The notes below the pieces were generated by a model. It was not told where the DNA came from. It ran no database searches and saw only the letters and a program-made list of their open reading frames with translations. Below are positions 52,862-62,228 of a stretch of DNA of 64,000 nt, piece by piece (within the stretch, counting starts at the first letter, position 1; each line of letters begins with the position of its first letter). The DNA is taken from assembly GCF_042445055.1 (NCBI RefSeq), contig NZ_CP170339.1:1736001-1800000 (forward strand). Reading direction: 5' to 3'. This stretch comes from Falsihalocynthiibacter sp042445055 (GTDB lineage: Bacteria; Pseudomonadota; Alphaproteobacteria; Rhodobacterales; Rhodobacteraceae). Made by a program: the position numbers and the translations under genes.

Positions 52862-52889
52862 TTCGTAATTTCTCCCAAGAAGTTACGAA
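52862..52889 (+). terminator. hairpin after trkH
   Basis: TTCGTAATTTCT and AGAAGTTACGAA pair over 12 positions (one T-G) around a CCCA loop, followed by TTTGC. It is placed just after trkH and before the hfq promoter region. Confidence 0.7.
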
Positions 52890-52992
52890 TTTGCACTGGA
52901 AACTCGGTGGTTGGATTGCCATACTAAGGGGCAGGGTGACGATACCTGTATTTGAATCTGGCACATAAAAACAAGAAAAAGGCTAATAAACG

Positions 52993-53226
52993 ATGGCTGC
53001 CGATAAGCAAAATTTACAAGACGCATTTCTTAACAATGTTCGCAAAACAAAAATTCCGGTCACGATATTTCTTATCAATGGCGTAAAACTTCAGGGCGTT
53101 ATCACTTGGTTTGATAACTTCTGTGTGCTTTTGCGTCGTGACGGACAATCGCAATTGGTTTATAAGCACGCGATTTCCACGATTATGCCTTCACAACCCA
53201 TCAGCTTGTACGAAGGCGAAGAATAG
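52993..53226 (+). CDS. hfq: RNA chaperone Hfq
   Basis: The 77-residue protein is an Sm-like ring protein. The Sm1 motif (LQDAFLNNVRKTKIPVTIFL, GVKLQGVITWFDNF) and Sm2 motif (LVYKHAISTIMP) match Hfq almost fully. It lacks the long C-terminal tail of E. coli Hfq, as usual in alphaproteobacteria. It matches sRNAs to targets. It is followed 6 bases later by hflX. Its presence makes the proposed sRNA at 19.4 kb testable as an Hfq client. Confidence 0.97.
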   Translation: MAADKQNLQDAFLNNVRKTKIPVTIFLINGVKLQGVITWFDNFCVLLRRDGQSQLVYKHAISTIMPSQPISLYEGEE

Positions 53227-53232
53227 GCCCAA

Positions 53233-54513
53233 ATGGGAGAAGAATACCCCGAGAAGCCCGATACCCCAGTTTGGGTTTTACACCCCGATCTGCGGAGTGA
53301 TCGGCTACGCCGTGATCCCAAGTTCGCGCTCGAAGAGGCTGTATCCCTCGCCGAGGCGATGCCCGAAACCAATGTTGTTGGTGCTACGGTCGTGCCTGTT
53401 CCTAAGGCGCGGGCTGGCTGGCTCTTTGGGAGTGGTAAAACTGAGGAACTAAAGCAGCTTATTAAATCTGCCGAAGTTGACCTTGTGTTGATTGATGGTG
53501 CGTTGACGCCGGTTCAGCAACGTAACCTCGAAAAGGAATGGGGTGTTAAAATCCTCGACCGTACGGGGCTTATCCTTGAGATTTTCTCGGACCGTGCCCG
53601 AACCCGCGAGGGTGTGCTACAGGTTGAGGTTGCCGCGCTGAGTTATCAGCGAACACGTCTGGTGCGTGCATGGACCCACCTTGAGCGCCAAAGAGGTGGC
53701 CTTGGTTTTGTCGGTGGTCCGGGTGAAACCCAGATCGAGGCCGACCGTCGTGCAATCGACGAACGTATTCAGGGGCTTCAACGCCAGCTTTCCAAAGTGG
53801 TGAAAACACGCGCCCTGCATCGGCAGGCTCGTGCGCGCGTTCCGTTCCCTGTTGTTGCGCTTGTTGGCTACACCAACGCTGGCAAATCCACGCTGTTCAA
53901 CCGTCTGACGGGAGCCGAGGTGTTTGCCAAGGATATGTTGTTTGCGACGCTCGATCCGACGATGCGTTCGGTCGAACTTCCGTCAGGAAAACAGATTATT
54001 CTCTCTGATACGGTTGGTTTTATTTCGGAACTACCGACACAGCTTGTTGCCGCTTTCCGTGCGACGCTTGAGGAGGTTCTGGACGCTGATCTGATCCTTC
54101 ACGTTCGTGATATTTCGCATCCGCTGACGGAACAGCAAGCCAATGACGTAAACTCGATTATGGCCGATCTTGGCGTACCCAAGGAAACGCCGATCATCGA
54201 AGTCTGGAATAAGATCGACCTTCTGGATGAGGGCGACAAAGAAGGCATCATCGCCAGGGCCGAGCGCGAAGATACAATTTTCGCCACGTCGTCGATAACT
54301 GGTGAGGGGATGGAAGAGCTGCTTGATGCGGTATCAGAAGCCCTGACCGATCCCAAAACTCGCCGCGATCTTGTCCTACCGTTCAGCGATGGAAAAAAGC
54401 GTGCGTGGCTCTTTTCCGAAGGTCTGGTTGAAAACGAAACTCAAGGCGAAGACGGTTTCCACCTCTCGGTCTACTGGACCGCCCGCCAAGAGAAAAACTT
54501 CCGCGATATGTAA
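53233..54513 (+). CDS. hflX: GTPase HflX
   Basis: A protein of 426 residues: N-terminal HflX domain (about 25-190) with the GFVGGPGETQIEADRR segment, then a TrmE-Era-like GTPase domain with G1 GYTNAGKSTLFNRL (about 210-223), G3 DTVGF and G4 NKID. HflX splits stalled ribosomes and responds to stress. It lies downstream of hfq as in most proteobacteria. It ends at a perfect 8-base hairpin. Confidence 0.95.
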   Translation: MGEEYPEKPDTPVWVLHPDLRSDRLRRDPKFALEEAVSLAEAMPETNVVGATVVPVPKARAGWLFGSGKTEELKQLIKSAEVDLVLIDGALTPVQQRNLEKEWGVKILDRTGLILEIFSDRARTREGVLQVEVAALSYQRTRLVRAWTHLERQRGGLGFVGGPGETQIEADRRAIDERIQGLQRQLSKVVKTRALHRQARARVPFPVVALVGYTNAGKSTLFNRLTGAEVFAKDMLFATLDPTMRSVELPSGKQIILSDTVGFISELPTQLVAAFRATLEEVLDADLILHVRDISHPLTEQQANDVNSIMADLGVPKETPIIEVWNKIDLLDEGDKEGIIARAEREDTIFATSSITGEGMEELLDAVSEALTDPKTRRDLVLPFSDGKKRAWLFSEGLVENETQGEDGFHLSVYWTARQEKNFRDM

Positions 54514-54515
54514 GG

Positions 54516-54536
54516 GCTGCCCGTTGTGCGGGCAGC
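54516..54536. terminator. hairpin between hflX and the acylase gene
   Basis: GCTGCCCG and CGGGCAGC pair around TTGTG. It overlaps the stop of the convergent acylase gene by a base. Lacking T-runs, it may be a weak terminator or an RNA 3' end stabiliser. Confidence 0.4.
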
Positions 54537-57013
54537 TATCTTGGACGCAAGGTTGTGATCCCGACGGCACCAGCACGTGCTAGCTCTGGATCAAGGCTCA
54601 TGGGAATGTACTCTCCGCGCCGCCACAGTTGGCCGAGGTCATCGTAATGACGGCTTAGCGGGTGACCTGATTGACCTGTTGGAATGATAAACACAGAACT
54701 ATCTGGATCCGCGAAGTCATAAACCCCGCGATAGCCCGCGCCATGTACGTTGAGGAACGGATTGGAGCCAACACCCGCCGTCAGGCCGCGCATAAGCGTG
54801 TTGTCACCGCCAGAGGTGCTTTGACGGATGTTCACAAACCACTTCAAAATCGGAGTGGTGCCCAGCACCGCATGGTCATGTGTAGCCTGATGAGCATCGC
54901 CCCAACGCAGGGATGTAAGGTCCGAGCTATAGTTTTCCTGAAGCCACAACAGCGCATCATCGAGCGACAGTCGCGCCATGTCGGTACAGGTCTCGTCTAG
55001 CGTTGATTGCACCACGTTGCACCACGCGCTTGCACCATCGACATCTCGGAACACACGGTCGATGAAAACAGGATTAAGGTGGGCAAAGTCCTTGGCGAAC
55101 GGCCCGAGATCATCCTCAATCAGACGTTGTTGCAGGGTATACATCCACGCCGCATAGATAAGTGGCTCGGGCAGGTGCTCGTTCATTTCACCGTTCCAGT
55201 CCGCAAGCAAATCAAGCGCGATCTGGCGCTGACGTTCACGGGTGCCTTCGGGCGCTTGGGCCTCGGTAAACCAGAGGTCGGCCGCAATAAGCGGGAGCAA
55301 GCGTCGTGCCGTCACGCTGACGGTATCCAACTGCCCTTCGATAAAGCTCTCGCGGGTGTGGACCTCGCGGTTCATCATCAGCTTCTGCCAACGCTGAATA
55401 CGCTCGGTATCTCCCCAGAAATAGCTGATGTGATTGGGGAAGGGGCGGTCGACGATCTGATTGTTCGTGTTGCCCAATATTCCCCCAGCAGGGGCGCGGA
55501 ACTCTGGATTGTCGGCATAGTCCATACGGCCCTGCCAGCGGTTATTGGCAAGCCAGCCCGGCGCAGGGGTTCGGCCCTTGGATTGGTGGTTCTCTGCGCG
55601 TTTAGGAGCGGCGCCGAAGGTCTTGAGGGCGATCTCATCATCATCAATCAGCGTCACGTTTTGCGAGTTGGCGATATAACCTTCACCCGCCTCAATGGCC
55701 TCGTCGATTGATTTTGCCATCATCAGCTTGATCATTGCGCCAATCGAAGTGTCACGGGCCGAAAGCGCGGTCCATGCAAGCGTCGCGACATGCCCGCGCG
55801 GCGTGACCTTGCCAACGTCATAGTGGCTTGGCGGAAGGACTGGGCCATTTTCGGTCCAGCGCAGCGTGAGGGTGCGCGGCTCGCTGTCTTTAACCTTTAC
55901 GATGGTTTGACGGATTTCAAAACGCTTGAAGCCATTCGGTGTGAGGTATTCCTCGGAATCTTCGGGGTTCAAACGCTCGATGAAAACGTCTTGGTCATCC
56001 ATATAAGACGATGTCACACCCCAGCCGATTTCCTTGGAACGGCCGGAAATGATCGCAGGGATACCGGGGATGGTGCCGCCGATAATGCCGCCGTCCTCAA
56101 GTTCAATACGCGCAAGATACCAGACCGCAGGCGCGGAAAACCCGATATGGGGATCATTTGCAAGCAGCGTCGAACCCGTCGCCGAACGGGACGGGGCCGC
56201 CGCCCAAGCATTGGATGCCCCAGCAAAAGCGCGGCTCTTGAACGGGGAGAGCGACTCTGTCAGCGGATCAGAACCATTGGAAAAATCGGTATATATCGGA
56301 AACTCGGCATCCTTGGGAAAGAATGATGCGTATTCCGGTAGGGCGTTGATCGGCTGGTTCATGGGATCAGGCACGAGGTCAGGAACCCGCTCTGGTGAAA
56401 TCGCAAGCATCGCACGGGTCCGCAGCACTTCTTCCTCTAGGTGTGCAGAGGCCTGAACCGCCATGAGCTTCGCAACAGCAATCGAGTCCGCCGGCGTCCA
56501 TGGCGCAAGCGGGGTGGAATAGAGGAACAACTCGGGCGCGCCTCGTCCTTGTGCGCCTTCGTTGACGGCATCAAGCCAACTGTTTACGCCACGCGCGTAG
56601 GCATTGAGCGCCTCGAGTGTCTCGGGGTCTTGGGCGCGCACGGATCGTTTGGACAGGTCATAGATATCAAGGCGACGCATCAAATCATCAATCGCCAAGG
56701 CCCGTTCGCCGAACAATTCGGACAAGCGCCCTTCGGCGGTGCGACGCATCATGATCATCTGCCAAAGGCGATCCTGCGCATGGGCGAACCCGAGGCCGAA
56801 ATAGACACTCTCATCTGTTTCGCCGAAAATATGGGGAACGCTGGCATTATCACGCACGATTTCGACTTCGCCGGTAAGCTCGGCGATGGCATATTCGGCA
56901 TCGTAATCAGGGATTGAACGCCCCGCGAGGTAATATGCGCCCACAAACCCGATAATGACTGCTGCAATGCCCGCCAAGACCAGCCGATATAGCCATTTGA
57001 AAAGGGTTTTCAT
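54536..57013 (-). CDS. penicillin acylase family (Ntn-hydrolase) protein
   Basis: The 825-residue precursor has an N-terminal signal or anchor (about 5-30). The alpha-chain region is about 35-266, and the beta chain begins at Ser267 (GAS-NAWAAAPSRS), the nucleophile exposed by self-cleavage. The beta chain carries the usual LLANDPHIGF and TNNQIVDRPFPNHISYFWGD motifs. Members hydrolyse amides such as penicillins or N-acyl-homoserine lactones. In Rhodobacterales, a quorum-sensing order, lactone acylase activity is possible, but substrate cannot be read from the sequence. It is convergent with hflX and divergent from the dehydrogenase gene. Confidence 0.9.
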   Translation of the reverse strand: MKTLFKWLYRLVLAGIAAVIIGFVGAYYLAGRSIPDYDAEYAIAELTGEVEIVRDNASVPHIFGETDESVYFGLGFAHAQDRLWQMIMMRRTAEGRLSELFGERALAIDDLMRRLDIYDLSKRSVRAQDPETLEALNAYARGVNSWLDAVNEGAQGRGAPELFLYSTPLAPWTPADSIAVAKLMAVQASAHLEEEVLRTRAMLAISPERVPDLVPDPMNQPINALPEYASFFPKDAEFPIYTDFSNGSDPLTESLSPFKSRAFAGASNAWAAAPSRSATGSTLLANDPHIGFSAPAVWYLARIELEDGGIIGGTIPGIPAIISGRSKEIGWGVTSSYMDDQDVFIERLNPEDSEEYLTPNGFKRFEIRQTIVKVKDSEPRTLTLRWTENGPVLPPSHYDVGKVTPRGHVATLAWTALSARDTSIGAMIKLMMAKSIDEAIEAGEGYIANSQNVTLIDDDEIALKTFGAAPKRAENHQSKGRTPAPGWLANNRWQGRMDYADNPEFRAPAGGILGNTNNQIVDRPFPNHISYFWGDTERIQRWQKLMMNREVHTRESFIEGQLDTVSVTARRLLPLIAADLWFTEAQAPEGTRERQRQIALDLLADWNGEMNEHLPEPLIYAAWMYTLQQRLIEDDLGPFAKDFAHLNPVFIDRVFRDVDGASAWCNVVQSTLDETCTDMARLSLDDALLWLQENYSSDLTSLRWGDAHQATHDHAVLGTTPILKWFVNIRQSTSGGDNTLMRGLTAGVGSNPFLNVHGAGYRGVYDFADPDSSVFIIPTGQSGHPLSRHYDDLGQLWRRGEYIPMSLDPELARAGAVGITTLRPR

Positions 57014-57128
57014 GACGCCTCCCGCTTGACGCGCTTAGTGTATACATTAGTGTTCGACAAGATAGAGACTCGCAAGAGAAACCTTTGGTTTGCGGTTGTC
57101 TACGCGAAAAAATGTTGGGAGAAAAGCT

Positions 57129-58001
57129 ATGGCGAAAATCACTTTTTTAGGGCTCGGTGTAATGGGGTATCCCATGGCGGGCCACCTCGCCAAAGCGGGC
57201 CATGATGTAACGGTATATAATCGTACAACCGCCAAAGCAGAAGCATGGGCCAAAGAGCACGGCGGCAGCTTTTCGCAGACACCTGCGGAAGCCGCACAGG
57301 GCGCGGATTTTGTCATGGCATGTGTGGGCAATGATGATGATTTGCGCTCGGTTTGCGTGGGGCCGGATGGGGCGTTTCAATCTATGGCGAGCGGTTCGGT
57401 CTTTGTCGATCACACCACAGTTTCCGCCGCTGTGACGCGCGAGCTTTATGCGGTCGCCGCAGAAACGGGTATTGGCTATGTCGATGCGCCTGTTTCGGGC
57501 GGACAAGCGGGGGCCGAGAATGGCGTGCTTTCGATCATGTGTGGCGGCGATCAGGACGTTTATGACCGTGCGGAACCCATTATGGCCGCATATGCCAAAG
57601 TCTGTAGCCGTCTGGGCGAAAATGGCGCGGGGCAGCTGACGAAAATGGTTAACCAAATTTGCATCGCTGGTGTGGTTCAGGGCCTGTCCGAGGCGCTACA
57701 TTTTGCCGAGAAAGCAGGCCTTGATGGCGAAGCGGTTATCGAAACGATTTCCGCAGGCGCCGCCGGAAGCTGGCAGATGCAGAACCGCTACAAAACGATG
57801 ATCGCGGATGAGTTTGATCATGGGTTCGCTGTGGATTGGATGCGCAAGGACCTTGGGATATGTCTTGATACTGCGGACGAAAATGGCGCGAGCCTGCCGC
57901 TGACGGCCTTGGTGGATCAGTTCTACAAGGACGTCCAAAAGATGGGCGGCAATCGTTGGGACACTTCAAGCTTGATCAAACGTCTTCGTCATATGGGCTA
58001 A
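57129..58001 (+). CDS. beta-hydroxyacid dehydrogenase family NAD(P)-dependent oxidoreductase
   Basis: From ATG 57129 (GGGAGAAAA ribosome site) the protein has 290 residues. The Rossmann motif FLGLGVMGYPMAGHLAKAGH (about 5-24), the substrate-loop DAPVSGGQAGAENG, and the catalytic-lysine motif GAGQLTKMVNQIC are those of 3-hydroxyisobutyrate, tartronate semialdehyde and related dehydrogenases. The exact acid cannot be told. With a glycerate kinase at the other end of the window a tartronate semialdehyde reductase role is possible but unlinked. Confidence 0.9.
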   Translation: MAKITFLGLGVMGYPMAGHLAKAGHDVTVYNRTTAKAEAWAKEHGGSFSQTPAEAAQGADFVMACVGNDDDLRSVCVGPDGAFQSMASGSVFVDHTTVSAAVTRELYAVAAETGIGYVDAPVSGGQAGAENGVLSIMCGGDQDVYDRAEPIMAAYAKVCSRLGENGAGQLTKMVNQICIAGVVQGLSEALHFAEKAGLDGEAVIETISAGAAGSWQMQNRYKTMIADEFDHGFAVDWMRKDLGICLDTADENGASLPLTALVDQFYKDVQKMGGNRWDTSSLIKRLRHMG

Positions 58002-58024
58002 GGCCAAATCGGTTGAAATGAAAC

Positions 58025-58047
58025 GGGCGGCCCTTGGTGCCGCCCTT
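58025..58047. terminator. bidirectional terminator between dehydrogenase and mfd
   Basis: GGGCGGC (58025-58031) and GCCGCCC (58039-58045) pair around CCTTGGT and are followed by TTTCTTAT on the plus strand. It lies between two convergent stops. Confidence 0.7.
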
Positions 58048-58049
58048 TC

Positions 58050-61000
58050 TTATGTCTTGGCCTTGCTGCGCTTTTTTTCGTCGCGGAGCTTCTCCGCAAG
58101 CTCTTTGGCGATGGCGAAAGCGCCGCGGATTTTGTCCGCTTCTTTTTCCCAATCACGTTGCACAACGATTTTGTTGTCGCGCACTTTGGCTTTGCCTTTT
58201 TGATCGCCGATGAATTCCACCAGCCCTTTGGGGGATGCGAACTTATCATTATGGAATTGAAGCGTCGCGCCTTTGGGGCCTGCGTCAAGTTTCGCGATGC
58301 CGGCCCGTTTGCACATTGCCTTGATCCGCACAACAAGCAGTAGCGTATTGACCTCACGCGGCAATTCTCCGAAGCGGTCGATCAACTCAGCAGCAAAACC
58401 TTCGAGTTCGACTTTCTTGGTGAGGCCAGACAAACGACGGTACAGCCCAAGCCGCACATCCAGATCGGGCACATAGTCCTCAGGGATCAGCACGGGCACG
58501 CCGAGGTTGATCTGCGGCGCCCATTGATCGTTATCGTCGGAGAGTCCTTCGCCTTCACCGGATTTGATTTTGGCAATCGCTTCTTCGAGCATGGATTGAT
58601 AAAGCTCAAACCCGACTTCACGGACGTGGCCCGATTGTGCTTCTCCAAGAAGGTTCCCCGCGCCGCGAATATCCAGATCCTGGCTGGCAAGCGTAAAGCC
58701 CGCGCCAAGGCTGTCGAGACTGCCCAATACGCGCAGCCGTTTCTCAGCGGTCGGCGTAAGAGGCGCGCGGGGCTTGGTGGTCATATAGGCATAGGCGCGG
58801 GTCTTGCTGCGGCCAACACGTCCTCGAATTTGATAGAGTTGCGCAAGGCCGAACATATCTGCGCGGTGCACAACCATTGTGTTCGCCGTTGGGATATCCA
58901 GACCGCTTTCAACAATCGTTGTCGCCACAAGCACATCGTATTGCCCGTCATAAAAGGCGTTCATCCGATCATCCAATTCGCCCGCGGCCATCTGGCCATG
59001 TGCGACGACAAAGCTGACTTCTGGAACATGCTCGCGCAGGAATTCCTCGACCTCGGGCAGGTCCTTGATGCGCGGCACCACATAGAAGCTCTGCCCGCCG
59101 CGATAATGCTCGCGGAGGAATGCTTCGCGTAGGGTTACGCTGTCAAACTCGCTCACATAGGTATGGATGGCCAGACGGTCCACCGGTGGCGTGCCAATGA
59201 TCGAGAGGTCGCGTACACCCGACAGGCTCATCTGAAGCGTGCGCGGAATTGGCGTGGCCGTCAGGGTAAGAACGTGGATATCGGTGCGCATTTCCTTGAG
59301 GCGCTCTTTGTGGCCGACACCGAAACGCTGCTCTTCGTCGATGACGAGCAGGCCGAGGTTCTGAAAACGCACGGTCTTGGCCAAGAGCGCGTGTGTGCCC
59401 ACGACGATATCCGCCGTGCCGCGTTTGATGGCTTCACGGGTGTCATGGGCTTCTTTGGTGCCTACGAAACGGCTGAGTTGACGGACTTCGATCGGGAAGC
59501 CGCGGAAGCGTTCGGCGAAGCTTTTGTAGTGTTGACGGGCAAGCAAAGTGGTCGGGGCAATCACCGCGACTTGCGCGCCAGACATCGCCGCAACGAATGC
59601 TGCGCGCATGGCTATTTCGGTTTTGCCAAAGCCAACATCCCCACAGATTAGTCGGTCCATCGGATGGCCGGATTCCATATCGTCCAGCGTGTCATGGATG
59701 GCCGAAAGCTGATCTTCTGTTTCGGAATAGGGGAAGCGCGCAGCGAATGCGTCCCACATTCCTTCGGGCGGGGACATGATCGGCGCGCGGCGCAAGGCGC
59801 GTTCGGCGGCAATTCGGATAAGCTTGTCCGCAACGGCGCGAATGCGTTCTTTGAGCTTGGCTTTCTTGGCCTGCCACGCGCCACCGCCGAGCTTGTCGAG
59901 CAACCCTTCATCGTGGCCATAGCGGCTAAGGAGTTCGATGTTCTCAACAGGAAGGAACAGCCGATCGCCGCCCGCATATTCGAGCGTCAGACATTCGTGC
60001 GGCGCGCCCATTGCGGTAACGGTCTCAAGGCCCGTAAAGCGCCCAACGCCGTGATCAACGTGCACAACCAACTCTCCGGCAGAGAGGCTCTGCGTTTCCG
60101 TAAGGAAGTTATCCGCACGGCGCTTGCGCTTGCTACTACGGATAAGGCGGTCGCCCAGTACGTCCTGTTCGGAAATGACGGTGAGGCCCTGCGAAACAAA
60201 TCCTTGCTCAAGCGGCCATACCGCAAGAAACACGCCGCCGCGCCCCTCGGGAATGTCGCGAAAATCCTTGATAGGTTGTGCGCCCTCGACACCCTCATCG
60301 GCGATCAAGCCCGACAGACGTTCGCGCGCACCCTCTGAGAAGCTGGCGACAACAACCTGATTACTCTTGCGACTGGTGTTAATGTGCTCGCCAAGTGCCT
60401 CAAAGAGGTTGGCGTTCTCCTGTTGGCGCTCGGGGCTAAAGTTACGGCCGATCCGCCCGCCAGCATCCACAACACCAAAGCCCGTTGATTGCGGCAGCGG
60501 CGCGAGTGTGATGACGCGGTGATCTTCGACAGCTTTGCCCCAGACGACATCATCGAGATAGAGTTGCTCAGGTGGGCAAGGTTTATAGACACTATCGAGG
60601 CGCGATTTGGCGGACATCGCAAGGCGGCGTGTTTCATACTGATCGGCAATACTGTCCCAACGAGAGAGCCGCGCGGCATCAACCTGATCGTCGAGCATAA
60701 TGGACGCGTTGGGGAGATAGTCGAAAATAGTCTCAAGACGTTCGTGGAAAAAGGGCAACCAATGCTCAACGCCTTGGTGCTTGCGGCCCGCTGATACGGC
60801 CTCGTAGAGCGGATCATCGGTGCCCGCCGCGCCAAACTCCAAACGGTAATTTTGGCGGAAACGGGTGATCGCATCCTCATCGAGGATTACCTCGGAGACG
60901 GGCGCAAGTTCGATGGTCTTGAGCTTGTCGGTTGTGCGCTGTGTCTCGGCATCAAAGCGACGCAGGCCATCCAATGTGTCGCCGAAGAAATCCAACCGGA

Positions 61001-61523
61001 TTGGGCCGCTATCGCCTGGGGGAAAGATATCAATGATCCCGCCACGCACGGCGTAATCACCTGGTTCGGTTACGGTTGGAGCCTGCGAAAATCCCATTCG
61101 CACAAGAAACGCTCGTAGCTCGTCAATATCGACACGTTGCCCTACAGCGGCAGTGAAGGCTGACTTGCGAAGTATTTCGCGCGCCGGGACGCGCTGCATT
61201 GCTGCTGATAGTGTGGTCAGAATAATGAAGCGCTTGGGGAGTTCATGCACCAAGCTCGCTAGGACAGCCATTCGCGCCGCGGAAGTATCGGCATTCGGGG
61301 ACACGCGATCATAGGGCAAGCAATCCCAAGCGGGAAAACTCATCACAACCGTATCGGGTGCAAAGAACGCAAGTGCCGCCTTCATCGCGGCAAGCCGTTT
61401 CGCATCGCGCGCCACGTGGATGACTGCGCCTTGCGACTTGGTCAATTCCGTCAGCAAGAGTTTTGCGTCGAATCCTTCTGGGGCGCCGCTTTGGGTAATG
61501 TGCTTGGCGTTTGAGGTTGCCAC
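58050..61523 (-). CDS. mfd: transcription-repair coupling factor Mfd
   Basis: The 1157-residue protein follows the Mfd plan: UvrB-like domain (1-350), RNA-polymerase-interacting CarD-like domain (about 480-560, LVHVDHGVGRFTGLE), RecG-like translocase with Walker A GDVGFGKTEIAMRAAF (near 640) and DEEQRFGVGHKERL, and the C-terminal TRCF domain. It pulls stalled polymerase off DNA and recruits UvrA. It is convergent with the dehydrogenase gene. Size and motifs are normal. Confidence 0.97.
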   Translation of the reverse strand: MATSNAKHITQSGAPEGFDAKLLLTELTKSQGAVIHVARDAKRLAAMKAALAFFAPDTVVMSFPAWDCLPYDRVSPNADTSAARMAVLASLVHELPKRFIILTTLSAAMQRVPAREILRKSAFTAAVGQRVDIDELRAFLVRMGFSQAPTVTEPGDYAVRGGIIDIFPPGDSGPIRLDFFGDTLDGLRRFDAETQRTTDKLKTIELAPVSEVILDEDAITRFRQNYRLEFGAAGTDDPLYEAVSAGRKHQGVEHWLPFFHERLETIFDYLPNASIMLDDQVDAARLSRWDSIADQYETRRLAMSAKSRLDSVYKPCPPEQLYLDDVVWGKAVEDHRVITLAPLPQSTGFGVVDAGGRIGRNFSPERQQENANLFEALGEHINTSRKSNQVVVASFSEGARERLSGLIADEGVEGAQPIKDFRDIPEGRGGVFLAVWPLEQGFVSQGLTVISEQDVLGDRLIRSSKRKRRADNFLTETQSLSAGELVVHVDHGVGRFTGLETVTAMGAPHECLTLEYAGGDRLFLPVENIELLSRYGHDEGLLDKLGGGAWQAKKAKLKERIRAVADKLIRIAAERALRRAPIMSPPEGMWDAFAARFPYSETEDQLSAIHDTLDDMESGHPMDRLICGDVGFGKTEIAMRAAFVAAMSGAQVAVIAPTTLLARQHYKSFAERFRGFPIEVRQLSRFVGTKEAHDTREAIKRGTADIVVGTHALLAKTVRFQNLGLLVIDEEQRFGVGHKERLKEMRTDIHVLTLTATPIPRTLQMSLSGVRDLSIIGTPPVDRLAIHTYVSEFDSVTLREAFLREHYRGGQSFYVVPRIKDLPEVEEFLREHVPEVSFVVAHGQMAAGELDDRMNAFYDGQYDVLVATTIVESGLDIPTANTMVVHRADMFGLAQLYQIRGRVGRSKTRAYAYMTTKPRAPLTPTAEKRLRVLGSLDSLGAGFTLASQDLDIRGAGNLLGEAQSGHVREVGFELYQSMLEEAIAKIKSGEGEGLSDDNDQWAPQINLGVPVLIPEDYVPDLDVRLGLYRRLSGLTKKVELEGFAAELIDRFGELPREVNTLLLVVRIKAMCKRAGIAKLDAGPKGATLQFHNDKFASPKGLVEFIGDQKGKAKVRDNKIVVQRDWEKEADKIRGAFAIAKELAEKLRDEKKRSKAKT

Positions 61524-61565
61524 GGTGGTTCTCCGGCCTCGGGGAGGAGGCGCATTATTGATGAT

Positions 61566-62093
61566 CTAGCCGAACAAGGCGCTGAAATTCATGTTCTGAT
61601 ACATGCCCCACATCGCCGTGACAAATATAGAAACGACCCCGATAAGCTGAATATAGATGCGATGGCGCAAAAGGCGCTTGCAAAGCATCTGCCCTGTGGG
61701 CTGCTTTTTGGTGACATCTCGTGCAAGTGCAAGCGAAAGTGATCCGACAACTGCCATCGGCGCAAAGAGCAGGAACACCGCCTGTGCAAACTCGACATTA
61801 TAAAACCCGCCCAGAATGGCCAATGTGGTGAGGATAAAGCTCACGAAGCCAAGAAGCCAAAGCCCCGACATTTCGATGATATAATGAATGCGGTTGCAGT
61901 TTATCCGAACGAGGTCTTGAAGGTCCTGCATGGTTTCACCCTCAAGGCGGCGCGCGCGATGTATCAGGTCAACCGGTACGCCGAGCACCCAATGGCTCGC
62001 GCTGGACCAAAGGACAGCGAGGCCAATCCAATACCACAAGTTTGAAAATGAACGCATATCGATGAGTTCGAAAATATTCTCGTAGAGATCCAA
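61566..62093 (-). CDS. four-helix inner-membrane protein of unknown function
   Basis: The 175-residue product has four membrane helices (about 17-35, 70-90, 95-118, 145-165) with a loop rich in Arg between helices 1 and 2. It starts at TTG 62093, chosen for the AAGGA ribosome site 7 bases upstream; a later ATG (62057) has none. Relatives in Rhodobacterales carry the label 'component of SufBCD complex' in databases, but nothing in the sequence or neighbours supports iron-sulfur work. It lies 42 bases upstream of mfd on the same strand, so it may share its transcript. Confidence 0.75.
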   Translation of the reverse strand: MDLYENIFELIDMRSFSNLWYWIGLAVLWSSASHWVLGVPVDLIHRARRLEGETMQDLQDLVRINCNRIHYIIEMSGLWLLGFVSFILTTLAILGGFYNVEFAQAVFLLFAPMAVVGSLSLALARDVTKKQPTGQMLCKRLLRHRIYIQLIGVVSIFVTAMWGMYQNMNFSALFG

Positions 62094-62228
62094 ACAGTCA
62101 TCCTTCGTCGTGTCTTGTTATGCAATAGGCACAAGCAAGGACAGTATATCGCTCCTGCGCTGATTCCTACCCTTGAGTGTGCCGAAAATCCGTGGCACCC
62201 AAGAAGTTGGTCAAATGAGGATACCAAA

